64,000 bases of DNA from positions 124,001 to 188,000 of the forward strand of contig NZ_SGXL01000001.1 in NCBI RefSeq assembly GCF_004216955.1. The letters are read 5' to 3'. This DNA is from Fictibacillus sp. BK138. GTDB taxonomy: Bacteria > Bacillota > Bacilli > Bacillales > Fictibacillaceae. Below the pieces are notes generated by a model that worked only from the letters and a program-made list of their open reading frames with translations, was not told the DNA's origin and made no database searches. Positions within the stretch are counted from its first letter, which is position 1, and each line of letters opens with the position of its first letter. Below, in pieces: positions 1 to 8,368 of this stretch. The position numbers and the translations under genes were made by a program.

Positions 1-59
1 ATAAAAAATCACCTGAAAATGGAAACACTGTTAGAAAACATAAATGAGGAGCAGAATGG

Positions 60-1025
60 ATGGAAGCTTATGCAAGACCAAGAGTGGTCATCAGCAAGTG
101 TCTAGAATTTGACGCATGCCGCTACAACGGTGATGTGATCTATAACGATGTGATAAAAAAATTAATAGATTACGTAGATTTTGTCCCCGTATGCCCGGAA
201 GTGGAGATTGGCCTCGGAACACCGAGGGAGACAATCAGAATCGTAAAACAAGGAGAAGAACACCTGCTTCTGCAACCTTCTACGAAAAGAGACGTAACTA
301 AAGAAGTGACTTCGTTCTCAGAAAATTATTTAGCAGGCGTAAAGGAGACTGATGGATTTATTTTAAAAACACGCTCTCCATCATGCGGAATAAAGGAAGT
401 AAAAGTGTATGCATCGACTGAAAAGGGTCCAGCGATCGGGCATGCAAGCGGATTGTTTGGCGGAAAGGTCACGCAACTCTTTTCCCATCTGGCTGTTGAA
501 GAGGAAGGAAGACTGAATAATTTTACGATCCGTGACCGGTTTTATACGAAACTTTTCACGTTAGCCTCGTTTCGCAGATTGCTGCCTATGGGATTAGATG
601 CAGTTAACGATTTTCATAAGAAGAATTACTACTTACTCATGGCATACAGCAAGCCGACATTAAAGGTGATGAACCGGATTTTAAAAAATGTCCAGGAGAA
701 CGGTGAAGAGAAGACGATTGAGCTGTATGCAAAAGCACTGCACAAATTGTTTAACCGAGCAGCCAGAAACGACTCTAACCGCAGTGTTGCAAAAGAAATA
801 TTCAATCGGTTTGAACACGAGCTATCCAAAAGGGAAATAGCTTTTTTTGAAGAACTCATGCAAAAATACGCCAATAAGAAAGAGCCGTTTTCTAGTATTA
901 CCACACTATTAAAATCACACGCTATCCGTTTTGAAGATAACGAGGTATTGCAGCAGACGTTCTTTGCTCCATATCCTGAGATACTGCTTGAGATCTCTGA
1001 TTCAGGAAAAGGACGAGATTATTAG
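60..1025 (+). CDS. DUF523 and DUF1722 (YbgA-like) two-domain protein
   Basis: This is a 321-residue protein. The first 150 or so residues match DUF523, with conserved cysteines in SKCLEFDACRYNG and SPSCG that suggest metal or Fe-S binding. The rest matches DUF1722 (YbgA-like). The biochemical role of the family is not settled. The start at 60 follows a TGAGGAG ribosome binding site with 8-nt spacing; an ATG at 56 is in another frame. The 3' end overlaps the convergent transporter gene by 24 nt, so the two must share or lack a terminator. The family assignment is good; the function is unknown. Confidence 0.8.
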   Translation: MEAYARPRVVISKCLEFDACRYNGDVIYNDVIKKLIDYVDFVPVCPEVEIGLGTPRETIRIVKQGEEHLLLQPSTKRDVTKEVTSFSENYLAGVKETDGFILKTRSPSCGIKEVKVYASTEKGPAIGHASGLFGGKVTQLFSHLAVEEEGRLNNFTIRDRFYTKLFTLASFRRLLPMGLDAVNDFHKKNYYLLMAYSKPTLKVMNRILKNVQENGEEKTIELYAKALHKLFNRAARNDSNRSVAKEIFNRFEHELSKREIAFFEELMQKYANKKEPFSSITTLLKSHAIRFEDNEVLQQTFFAPYPEILLEISDSGKGRDY

Positions 1026-1946
1026 AAGGAAGCTATATAAAGCTGGAATGGTTATACAAGAAAGAAAAGTACTTAAAGCAACTCCTGCTGCTGCATAAGA
1101 AGCATCTTCTCCATATGCTTGAGCGTACATTGAGATCGTTGGAGCTGAGGGCATCCCGGCTATTAAAAAGGCTACTGCGAAAAGCTGAATCGGTAATGAA
1201 AAAAGTAAGAACGGCAGCAATAAAGCCGGAAATAGGATCAATTTGTAGAAGGATGCGAGCCAAAGAGCTTTGTTTTTCAAATAAAGCTTTAAATCTGCAA
1301 GCGGCATCCCACCTAATAGAGAACCGATCAACAGCATGGAAAGCGGCACAGTAGGTTTACCTGTCAGTTCTAGTGTATTTGATATAACGACAGGTAGAGT
1401 TCCTGGCAGAATCATCAATAATAGCCCGGCTAAGGTAGCAATAACTCCGGAATTCAAGAATACTTTCCGCCATTGGACACTTTCTGCATTCCTTGCAAAA
1501 AGGTAGATCGCATAGGTCCAGATATATAACAAATATACGAAGTTAAATAGAGTACCATAGAATACTCCTTCTTTTCCGAACAATAAAAAGCAGACAGCGA
1601 TGCCAAGAAAGCCTTGATTACCAAAGATCATGATGCCTTCTAAGGCATTTTTCTTTTCAACCTCAATGTTCAATTTTTTTACAGTAAAAGAGGAGATGAC
1701 AGATGAGAGTATGAGCACAAACGCTGACAATAAAGAAAGCCAGCCGAACTGAATTAAATTTTCAATTGAAAACGTAACGTCCATACCAAATAGAATAAGT
1801 GCAGGCATTGTAACGTTTAATATAATTACTGTTAATACTTTTTCACTGCCGTCCGGCAATATTTCTTTTTTTCGAAGCATGTAACCGATCAGGGCTATGC
1901 TGTACAATAGTGTTAATTCCTGTGTGAAATGAGTGAACTGGTTCAT
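1002..1946 (-). CDS. AEC-family (auxin efflux carrier type) transporter
   Basis: This is a 314-residue, very hydrophobic protein with about ten predicted membrane helices in two halves, the fold of the AEC/BART permeases that export or exchange organic acids such as malate. Recognisable parts are the N-terminal IALIGYMLRKK, the NVTMPALIL stretch, and AGMPSAPTISMYAQAYG near the C terminus. The start at 1946 is chosen because GGGGAGG lies 7 nt upstream; the frame stays open 18 codons further without a ribosome site. It is divergent from the Crp/Fnr-type regulator next door, which could control it. The substrate cannot be read from sequence. Confidence 0.85.
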   Translation of the reverse strand: MNQFTHFTQELTLLYSIALIGYMLRKKEILPDGSEKVLTVIILNVTMPALILFGMDVTFSIENLIQFGWLSLLSAFVLILSSVISSFTVKKLNIEVEKKNALEGIMIFGNQGFLGIAVCFLLFGKEGVFYGTLFNFVYLLYIWTYAIYLFARNAESVQWRKVFLNSGVIATLAGLLLMILPGTLPVVISNTLELTGKPTVPLSMLLIGSLLGGMPLADLKLYLKNKALWLASFYKLILFPALLLPFLLFSLPIQLFAVAFLIAGMPSAPTISMYAQAYGEDASYAAAGVALSTFLSCITIPALYSFLLIISSFS

Positions 1947-2030
1947 TTTGTTTCCTCCCCATATAAAAGAGTATGGGCATGGGGTGAAATAGGTGAACAC
2001 GAATGACGCAAAAGGGGGATGAAGTTCTTC

Positions 2031-2528
2031 ATGTTTATTGCAAAAGGAGAAACATTATTTAGACAAGGGGAAGAAGGACCTCTATACAAACTGGATAAGG
2101 GCTTATTAAAAATAGTCAGGGTACACGAGGATGGAAGCCAGTTATTATTAAATTTAATCGTTCCAGGTGAGATGATCCCGCATCATTCACTGACAAGCCA
2201 TAAAGAATACAACGGTTCGGCGGTTGCACTTTTGCCTTCAGAGGTCACAAGAATTGACCCGGAACAGTGGTACAGGTCTTTAGAGGAAGATCCTAAAGTC
2301 TTTAAACAAGTAGCGCATCTGTTAGAAACAAAATTAAGAATGATGCAGCAAAGAATCAATCAGATGTCGACGTTAACGCCTGATGGGAAAGTCGCGAAAC
2401 TTCAAAAATGGTTTGCGAGTTATTTTCCAGAAGTGCCTGTTGAAAAGGTTCTGACTCAGGAGGAAATCGGCCAGTTTATTGGATTACGAAGAGAAACGGT
2501 GAACCGGGTTTTAAAAAAGCTAAAATAA
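2031..2528 (+). CDS. Crp/Fnr-family transcriptional regulator
   Basis: This is a protein of about 165 residues with a short N-terminal cyclic-nucleotide-binding-type beta roll (GETLFRQGEEGPLYKLDKG) and a C-terminal winged helix-turn-helix (LTQEEIGQFIGLRRETVNRVLKKL). No Fnr-type N-terminal cysteine cluster is present, so it is not an oxygen-sensing Fnr. An ATG at 2019 abuts the AAGGGGG ribosome site with no spacing, so the ATG at 2031 (12-nt spacing) is preferred. It is divergent from the AEC transporter and precedes a small secreted protein; either could be its target. The ligand is unknown. Confidence 0.85.
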   Translation: MFIAKGETLFRQGEEGPLYKLDKGLLKIVRVHEDGSQLLLNLIVPGEMIPHHSLTSHKEYNGSAVALLPSEVTRIDPEQWYRSLEEDPKVFKQVAHLLETKLRMMQQRINQMSTLTPDGKVAKLQKWFASYFPEVPVEKVLTQEEIGQFIGLRRETVNRVLKKLK

Positions 2529-2615
2529 ATTGTCAAAGAATTTACATACATGTGAACGCAAGAAATTCACTTCTTTAACAAATGATACAAGTATAACAGT
2601 TAAGGAGTGATATAG

Positions 2616-3116
2616 ATGAAAAAAATCTTACCAGCTGCATTGGCTTTTGCTTTACTATCGAGTGGATCAGTAACGGTTTTTGCGCAACATGCGGATAACG
2701 TTCAAGTTGTAAAAGAGAAAAGAGAACATCATTTCAGGCACATGAAAAACTTCGAGGCCGAGGTACATAAAGCGAATGAGCTAAAAATAGAACGTCTTGA
2801 AATCAAAAAAGAGATTGTTCAAAAAAAGGATCAGTTGTTCAGCCTTCACGTAAAAGCTGCTGAAGGTGGAAAAAAAGAAACAAGAAGCGAGAAAAAGGCA
2901 ATCTGGCAGGATATGAAGCAGATCCACAATGATTTGAAAGCCTTAAAGCAAGAAGCGCACAAAACGAAAAAATCGATGCATGAAGCAATGAGAGCTGATG
3001 ATGAAAAACTTGCAAAAGAAAAAATGACTCAATGGCTGAGTATCAATGAAAAGATAAACAACAAACTTAGTGAAAAATCTCAGAAACTTGATGAGATCAT
3101 AAAGCAATACAATTAA
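2616..3116 (+). CDS. secreted, highly charged helical protein of unknown function
   Basis: This is a 166-residue protein with a clear signal peptide (MKKILPAALAFALLSSGSVTVFAQ, cleaved after about residue 23-24). The mature part is rich in Lys and Glu, has no cysteine, and reads as long alpha helix or coiled coil. I recognise no family. The ribosome site AAGGAG lies 8 nt before the ATG, and a strong bidirectional terminator follows. An inverted repeat GTGAA-N9-TTCAC at 2552-2570 lies in its upstream region and could be an operator, for example for the Crp/Fnr-type gene just before it; that is only a guess. Confidence 0.7.
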   Translation: MKKILPAALAFALLSSGSVTVFAQHADNVQVVKEKREHHFRHMKNFEAEVHKANELKIERLEIKKEIVQKKDQLFSLHVKAAEGGKKETRSEKKAIWQDMKQIHNDLKALKQEAHKTKKSMHEAMRADDEKLAKEKMTQWLSINEKINNKLSEKSQKLDEIIKQYN

Positions 3117-3120
3117 ACAA

Positions 3121-3157
3121 AAAAGTGTTGAAGCGCTTCTGACGCTTCAACACTTTT
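3121..3157. terminator. bidirectional intrinsic terminator
   Basis: A perfect 15-bp stem (AAAAGTGTTGAAGCG and its complement) with a 7-nt loop has A and T tracts on both sides. It serves the convergent genes ending at 3116 and 3161. Confidence 0.92.
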
Positions 3158-3160
3158 TCT

Positions 3161-3994
3161 TTATTCAGCTTTATGTGCTGGAGGATAATCAGGATAATCT
3201 GTGATAATACCGTCGACACCTGCATCGAGCAGCGGCTGAACTTCTTCTTTTTTACGTACAGTCCAAGCCATGATCCCCATGTCACGCTCATGAACTTCAT
3301 TTACAAGAGAGGAGTTAACGAGGGATTTGCTTGGATTTACATACTCTGCATATGAAGAAAATTCATTCAGTTTTTCTTCGCTTAAATCAGTTGCACGTCC
3401 TGTTAGTACACCAACTGGAACAGTTGGCAAAAGCTCGTCCATTTTTTTCATAGATTCAAATTCAAAGGACTGAACGATAATTTTCTCATTGTTAGGAAGA
3501 TGCATGTTGCGTTCCTTTAAGGCATCCGTTACTTTTTGTTCGATTCCGGGATAGTAATAAGTAGCTTTTAATTCTATAAGAATACCTGTCTTCCCTCGAA
3601 ATTCATCAAGCACTTCCTCAAATGTAGGAACCTTTTCTCCAGCAAATTCCGGTCCGAAATAACTTCCTGCATCCAGCTGGCGAATCTCTTGGAGCGTATG
3701 ATCTTTTACATATCCAGTGCCATTTGTTGTACGATCAAGTGTCACGTCATGGATAACTACAAGTTCCCCATCTTTTGTTTGCTGAACATCAATCTCGATA
3801 TAATCAGCTTTCATATCAACACCTTTTTGAAAAGCAGCCATCGTATTCTCTGGTGCATATCCTGCCGCACCACGGTGAGCAACCGTTTCTACTTGGTCGG
3901 ATGCTTCATAAGCGTATGTTGTTGTAGTAGTGAATAATGAACTGATAAGTCCCATCGAAAGAAGTGAAGCAGCTGTCATTTTCTTTACGTTCAT
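3161..3994 (-). CDS. glpQ: secreted glycerophosphodiester phosphodiesterase
   Basis: This is a 277-residue exported enzyme that hydrolyses glycerophosphodiesters to glycerol-3-phosphate and an alcohol, acting at the cell surface. A signal peptide occupies about residues 1-28 (ending TYA). The GDPD signature is present: HRGAAGYAPENT (catalytic His and metal-binding Glu), EIDVQQTKDGELVVIHD, and the C-terminal MAWTVRK and GVDGIITDYPD. Length and motif order fit a whole single-domain GlpQ. An AAGGGG ribosome site lies about 10 nt before the ATG. It is a single gene between terminators. The symbol is by family; it could equally be a paralogue of B. subtilis GlpQ. Confidence 0.88.
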   Translation of the reverse strand: MNVKKMTAASLLSMGLISSLFTTTTTYAYEASDQVETVAHRGAAGYAPENTMAAFQKGVDMKADYIEIDVQQTKDGELVVIHDVTLDRTTNGTGYVKDHTLQEIRQLDAGSYFGPEFAGEKVPTFEEVLDEFRGKTGILIELKATYYYPGIEQKVTDALKERNMHLPNNEKIIVQSFEFESMKKMDELLPTVPVGVLTGRATDLSEEKLNEFSSYAEYVNPSKSLVNSSLVNEVHERDMGIMAWTVRKKEEVQPLLDAGVDGIITDYPDYPPAHKAE

Positions 3995-4234
3995 CTTTCC
4001 ATCCCCTTTGCACTGGTTTTATGTGTATCCTGCCTGCCTCATGCAAACAGGCAGGACTCACAAGACTTATGCTAACAAAGGTATTTTGGAAAAGAATGGT
4101 CAGATATTCCCTACAATTCTAAAGAAAAAGAGGCCATATAGAACAGGAATCTTAATAAAACTTACTTTTGTAAAGTGGGAGTGAATGACGTTTCATTTAT
4201 GTTAAGATGACAAAGACATAAGGGGGCTAAAATA

Positions 4235-5200
4235 ATGCTTGTTAAAGATGAAATTTACGGTGAGTATGAAGTTGAAGCTGTGCTGCAAGACCTTATTCAA
4301 TCCCAACCTGTTCAAAGATTAAAAGGCATTCATCAAGGCGGAGCTTCTTATTTAGTAAACCCAACATGGAACGTAACCCGATATGAACATTCGATTGGAG
4401 TTATGCTTTTGATTCGCAGGCTTGGAGGACCGATTGAAGAACAAATCGCTGGATTGCTGCATGATGTATCACATACAGCGTTTTCTCATGTCATCGACTT
4501 TGTTTTAAAGAATGAGTCCGAGAACTTTCATGAGGAAATCTTTGAAGACACACTTTTGCAGTCTGATGTGCCGAAGATCTTGAAAAAACATGGCTATTCA
4601 ATGAATGTGATAATAAATGGGGTATTCCCGCTTCTAGAACAGCCGCTTCCTCTTTTGTGTGCCGATCGAATCGATTATACGCTAAGAGATTTATCTCGAT
4701 ACAACTACATAACGACCGATGAAATTGAAGCTTTTTTACCTAGTCTTTGTGTGAACGACAGCGAGATCTCCATAAAAGGTATCCAACATGCTGAATGGTT
4801 TGTTCAGGCATATTACAAAGAAGTGCAGGACTTTTTTATGAATCCTCTTAATGTATATGGCTATGATAAATTGATTAAGTTACTTCAAGAGGCTTTGCGG
4901 GCTAAAGTGATTACAAATGATGATTTTTTGCTGACGGATGAAGAAGTGCTAGAGAAAATCAGACATTCTGGGGAATTTGAATTGAACAGACGATATGAGG
5001 AAATCATTAATCCTGTAAATCTTCAAGAAAATGAAAAAGAGTATGAAATTCATTTAAAAGTAAAACCTCGTTTGATAGACCCAACGGTGATTGACAGAGA
5101 TAGAATTGCTGCAGCATCCGAAATCTCTTCTGCAGTAAAAGAGATGAATGAAAGAGCGAAAGAAAGAGCACGAAAAGGAAGTTATATAAAAGTGATATAG
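4235..5200 (+). CDS. HD-domain metal-dependent phosphohydrolase
   Basis: This is a 321-residue cytoplasmic protein. The HD motif is visible as TRYEHSIGV, then AGLLHDVSHTAFSH, then CADRIDYTLRD, which gives the His/Asp metal ligands of dNTPase-like HD enzymes. It resembles the B. subtilis YdhJ type, which is only generically annotated. The AAGGGGG ribosome site lies 8 nt before the ATG. It is a single gene with its own terminator. A second, different HD protein (YwfO type) is encoded at 50089-51372. The substrate is unknown. Confidence 0.85.
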   Translation: MLVKDEIYGEYEVEAVLQDLIQSQPVQRLKGIHQGGASYLVNPTWNVTRYEHSIGVMLLIRRLGGPIEEQIAGLLHDVSHTAFSHVIDFVLKNESENFHEEIFEDTLLQSDVPKILKKHGYSMNVIINGVFPLLEQPLPLLCADRIDYTLRDLSRYNYITTDEIEAFLPSLCVNDSEISIKGIQHAEWFVQAYYKEVQDFFMNPLNVYGYDKLIKLLQEALRAKVITNDDFLLTDEEVLEKIRHSGEFELNRRYEEIINPVNLQENEKEYEIHLKVKPRLIDPTVIDRDRIAAASEISSAVKEMNERAKERARKGSYIKVI

Positions 5201-5201
5201 A

Positions 5202-5231
5202 AAAAACCAGGCGATTAAATGCCTGGTTTTT
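5202..5231. terminator. bidirectional intrinsic terminator
   Basis: Stem AAAAACCAGGC with its complement and an 8-nt loop. It overlaps the 3' end of the minus-strand transporter gene and serves both convergent genes. Confidence 0.9.
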
Positions 5232-5913
5232 GGGTTTCTTCAGTGTGTTTGAAACCTCTTGCTATATAGATGAATGGTGTAGATGCTGCTGATACAACAA
5301 ACTTAATCACATACGTTGTGAAGAAGATCTGAAGCCATACGTCCCATGAAAAAACGCCAGCGAATGCAATCATACAAAAGATGAATGTATCGATCAGCTG
5401 ACTCACCATCGTGCTTCCGTTGTTTCGAATCCAAAGCTGGTCTGGACGAGAAAATTTCTCTCTTAATTTAGCAAATAGCTTCACATCAAGGTATTGGCTG
5501 ACAAGATAGGCTGTTAAGCTTCCAAGCGCTAGACGCGGCATTAAGCCAAAAAGAGCTTCAAGGTGCGTTTGGGCAAAGTCACTTTCATGCGGTTCGAATA
5601 CAAGAACAAGCTGCATGATGATTGTGGTCATAACAAGTGTGAAGAATCCGAACCAAACGGCTTTTTTAGCTTCTTTTTCTCCATATTTTTCGTTTAGCAA
5701 ATCCGTTGCTAAATAAATGGTACCGTAAATAACGTTTCCAAGTGTCATAACTAGACCGAACATCTCGATCGTTTTTACGACCTGTAAGTTTGCTAAGATG
5801 GTTGCCGCAGCGATCCAGGCAAATAAACCTGCTTTCCCAAACCACTTATAGCACAGTAAGAAAAGCACAAAATTCACAAGTGCAAAACCTACCCCAAAAT
5901 AAAAATTAAACAT
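5215..5913 (-). CDS. VUT-family queuosine-precursor transporter (YpdP/YhhQ type)
   Basis: This is a 232-residue integral membrane protein with about six or seven helices. It matches the vitamin-uptake-like (VUT) family that brings in preQ0/preQ1 for tRNA queuosine synthesis. Family landmarks are the central ATDLLNEKYGEKEAKKAVW and the C-terminal RNNGSTMVSQLIDTFIF. The start has AGGAGG 7 nt upstream. That ribosome site is part of a preQ1-I riboswitch (5920-5957), which supports the substrate assignment independently of the protein family. It is a single gene. Confidence 0.92.
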   Translation of the reverse strand: MFNFYFGVGFALVNFVLFLLCYKWFGKAGLFAWIAAATILANLQVVKTIEMFGLVMTLGNVIYGTIYLATDLLNEKYGEKEAKKAVWFGFFTLVMTTIIMQLVLVFEPHESDFAQTHLEALFGLMPRLALGSLTAYLVSQYLDVKLFAKLREKFSRPDQLWIRNNGSTMVSQLIDTFIFCMIAFAGVFSWDVWLQIFFTTYVIKFVVSAASTPFIYIARGFKHTEETQKPGI

Positions 5914-5919
5914 AAAATT

Positions 5920-5957
5920 CCTCCTAGTTTTGTTAACGCGGGAGTTTTCGAACCGCG
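5920..5957 (-). promoter_or_regulatory. preQ1-I riboswitch, translational type
   Basis: Reading the minus strand, a 5-bp stem CGCGG/CCGCG encloses TTC plus an A-rich loop. It is followed by the tail TTAACAAAACTA running straight into AGGAGG. This is the compact preQ1-I pattern (GGTTC in the stem-loop, CCC closing, A-rich tail with ACTA). The tail docks in the minor groove on ligand binding and would hide the ribosome site of the transporter gene. It should switch the gene off when preQ1 is plentiful. Confidence 0.88.
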
Positions 5958-6087
5958 AAAATACATAAATGACAACAGTTTCCCATTATAAGTCAGTTTA
6001 TGCAGATAAGCAATAACTAGAATGTTCCTGTAGCAGTTATTATAGATAGTCAATTATCAGAAAATTCGACAAAATTTCCCGGAAAAT

Positions 6088-6112
6088 AAAAACACCCCAA
6101 AGGGATGTTTTT
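6088..6112 (-). terminator. intrinsic terminator of the lipoprotein gene
   Basis: Hairpin AAAAACA-C-CCC, loop AAA, GGG-A-TGTTTTT. It overlaps the stop codon of the minus-strand gene ending at 6111. Confidence 0.7.
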
Positions 6113-6788
6113 AATTAAAATTCACCTGAAAAGAGAGAGGATCTGAGATTATCTTTTTCTTATTGTTTAAGACTTCACTCGATTTAATCGTTATTTGCTT
6201 AATTTTTTCTGGGTCTGTATCTTCTAAAATAAAACCTAGACTCCCGACTTTTACTTCACCAGGCTTGATTTCGCCGTTCAGCTTTTCTAAATAAAAATCT
6301 TCTTTCCACGTTACTTTTTCTCCTTGGTCGGTCTTTATTTCAGATACAGGAGCAAAGTGGACGGGTTTGTTCCCGTTATTTTTAATTCGAACATTTACTC
6401 TCACATAAGGAAACTCTTTCTGCTCATGAGTGTAGCTGTGAAAAAAGTCAATCAGGTCTACAGAAGGCTTGTATTGTAATACTTTTACCTCTGATAAGGT
6501 TAGTGAGATTAAATCTGCCTTTTGTTCCTCGTCTAACTTTTTATATTTTTTTAATGTGACAATCCCATCGGCATCTTCAACTGACTTATTTACTTTTGTA
6601 AGTTTGGTATCATCTGGTGCTTGAGAACTGTCTTTAAAGGTCATTTTATCTGAATTTTTGTCAGTTTCTTTTTGTCCAGATTCTTCTTGCTGTGTATGAT
6701 CTTCTTTATTTTTTTCAGTATTATCGGTAGAACAACCTGTTATAAGTGCTGCTGTTAACCCTAGTATCATCCATCCTTTAAAAGGCAC
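6111..6788 (-). CDS. lipoprotein of unknown function
   Basis: This is a lipoprotein of 225 residues with lipobox LITGC, then a long charged linker rich in Lys, Glu and Asp, and a C-terminal beta-sandwich-like part (FPYVRVNVRIKNNGNKPVHFAPVSEI) like those of DUF4352/DUF5068-type surface lipoproteins. The frame opens with GTG at 6797, but that codon overlaps AGGAGG; the GTG at 6788 is 8 nt downstream of it and is preferred. It follows the alkaline phosphatase in the same direction with an 81-nt gap, so it may sit in the phosphate-starvation unit. No function can be assigned. Confidence 0.7.
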   Translation of the reverse strand: MPFKGWMILGLTAALITGCSTDNTEKNKEDHTQQEESGQKETDKNSDKMTFKDSSQAPDDTKLTKVNKSVEDADGIVTLKKYKKLDEEQKADLISLTLSEVKVLQYKPSVDLIDFFHSYTHEQKEFPYVRVNVRIKNNGNKPVHFAPVSEIKTDQGEKVTWKEDFYLEKLNGEIKPGEVKVGSLGFILEDTDPEKIKQITIKSSEVLNNKKKIISDPLSFQVNFN

Positions 6789-6869
6789 GGAAAACACCTC
6801 CTAATAGATAAGCATCCCGTAGAATTGAACGGGATGCTTTTTAAATAGAGTACCCAATTAAAATTGAGT

Positions 6870-8231
6870 TTATTTTTGAATAGCAGATTTACTTTTTTTA
6901 AGGATAGCAAAGATTTCTTTAGCTGTATCTGTATTATCGATCTTACCAGTAAATTTCTCCATGCCAGGACCATAAGCGTAAACTGTTACGTCTTCACCAG
7001 TGTGTCCATCAGTTGTCCAACCTGTACCTGTACGAAGGTCAAAGATTTTTTCTATTGCGTTATCGATTTCTAATACATCGCCGCTCTTTTCTTTAGCGTC
7101 TTTTACAGATTGAACTTCTTCTGGTGTAAGTTCTAAATCGATATACTTCTTAAGTGTTTCTTCAACTGGTGCACCTTCTGCAATTTCTTTTGAGATGAAG
7201 TCAGGTGTTTTCTTAGCAGCTTTAATCGCTGAAGGATCCCACTTGTATTCACCATCACGGCCCATTGTCATACCACCTGTTGAGTGGTCAGCTGTAGCGA
7301 TAACCAATGTGTGCTTGTCCTTTTTAGCAAATTCAATTGCGGATTGATAAGCTTGTTCAAAGTCTTCCATGTCGCTCATTGCTGCAACTACGTCGTTATC
7401 GTGTCCAGCCCAGTCAATCTGGCTTCCTTCAACCATTAAGAAGAACCCTTTATCGTTCTTGTTTAAACGATCAAGTGCAGAATTGGTCATATCTTTAAGT
7501 GAAGGCTGTTCTGCGGGACGGTCAATCTTTTTATCTAAACCTTTAGGAGCGAAAAGACCAAGAATTTGTTTGTTTTTATCATTAAGCATTTCTTCTTTAG
7601 AAGTTACATATGAATAGCCGTCTTTTTCAAATTCCTTCGTGATGTCACGGTCTTTACGAACAAAATAGCTCGTACCGCCGCCTAGTAAAACATCAACTTT
7701 ATGTTTGCCATCAATCATATCATCATAGTAATCATTTGCGATTTCGTTATAATTCTCACGCGATTCATCATGAGAGCCGAAAGCAGCTGGAGTAGCGTGG
7801 TTTATCTGAGAAGTTGCAACTAATCCAGTGGATTTTCCATCCTCTTTCGCTTGTTCTAAAACGGTTTTAACGTCTTGTTTTTCCATATCTACTGCAATGG
7901 CACCATTATATGTCTTGATACCTGATGACATTGATGTTGCTGCAGCTGCTGAGTCCGTTATACTCTCTTTTTCATCTGAAGAGTATGTTGACTGCATCCC
8001 AACCAAATGCTTATCAAACGCTGTGTCTTCCATCATCGGTGTTTTTGGATCATCTTTAAGCGCACGGTATCCTGTTGTGTAAGTTGGACCCATACCGTCA
8101 CCAATCAAAAAGATAACGTTACGGATTTCGTTTTTGTCTTTGTTCTCTGCAGAAGCATTATTGAAAGCTAAGCCACTTACGGCTAGCGTAGATGCAAGTG
8201 CAACGGTTAAAGCCTTTTTAGAAAATAGCAT
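6870..8231 (-). CDS. secreted alkaline phosphatase (PhoA superfamily)
   Basis: This is a phosphomonoesterase of 453 residues acting outside the membrane, where it frees phosphate from organic esters. A signal peptide spans about residues 1-28 (ending NASA). The metal and catalytic motifs are complete: FLIGDGMGP, ITDSAAAATSMSSG (nucleophile Ser), VEGSQIDWAGHDND, ATADHSTGGM and TDGHTGEDV. The start at 8231 (MLFSKKALT) has AGGAGG 7-8 nt upstream; the longer frame lacks one. Control is by a Pho box with a TATAAT -10 (8270-8323). It matches B. subtilis PhoA/PhoB, but which one cannot be decided. Confidence 0.92.
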   Translation of the reverse strand: MLFSKKALTVALASTLAVSGLAFNNASAENKDKNEIRNVIFLIGDGMGPTYTTGYRALKDDPKTPMMEDTAFDKHLVGMQSTYSSDEKESITDSAAAATSMSSGIKTYNGAIAVDMEKQDVKTVLEQAKEDGKSTGLVATSQINHATPAAFGSHDESRENYNEIANDYYDDMIDGKHKVDVLLGGGTSYFVRKDRDITKEFEKDGYSYVTSKEEMLNDKNKQILGLFAPKGLDKKIDRPAEQPSLKDMTNSALDRLNKNDKGFFLMVEGSQIDWAGHDNDVVAAMSDMEDFEQAYQSAIEFAKKDKHTLVIATADHSTGGMTMGRDGEYKWDPSAIKAAKKTPDFISKEIAEGAPVEETLKKYIDLELTPEEVQSVKDAKEKSGDVLEIDNAIEKIFDLRTGTGWTTDGHTGEDVTVYAYGPGMEKFTGKIDNTDTAKEIFAILKKSKSAIQK

Positions 8232-8269
8232 ATTAGAACCTCCTGAAATGATTTTGGTCACTCAAGGAA

Positions 8270-8323
8270 ATTATATTTGGATAATATTAAGATGAGGTTA
8301 GTGAATTGTTAAGGTTTTATTAA
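8270..8323 (-). promoter_or_regulatory. PhoP-activated promoter with four-repeat Pho box
   Basis: On the minus strand four TTAACA-like hexamers (TTAATA, TTAACA, CTAACC, TTAATA) start exactly 11 bp apart at 8323, 8312, 8301 and 8290. Nine bp further is TATAAT (8275-8270). This is the PhoP direct-repeat operator in activator position. There is no good -35 box, as expected for a PhoP-dependent promoter. Confidence 0.88.
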
Positions 8324-8330
8324 ATGTAAA

Positions 8331-8357
8331 AAACCTCCCAAAATAGATGGGAGGTTT
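8331..8357 (-). terminator. intrinsic terminator of ald
   Basis: 10-bp stem AAACCTCCCA with its complement, then a T tract on the minus strand. It lies right upstream of the Pho box of the next gene. Confidence 0.88.
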
Positions 8358-8368
8358 GGAATTAATTA

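Noticed and set aside
4033-4055. GC-rich hairpin CCTGCCT/AGGCAGG
   Set aside because: It is not followed by a T tract on either strand and lies between divergent genes; no function can be supported.
6810-6839. Hairpin AAGCATCCCGT with its complement between the phosphatase and lipoprotein genes
   Set aside because: The T tract lies on the plus strand while both genes are on the minus strand, so it is not called a terminator; it may only process the mRNA.
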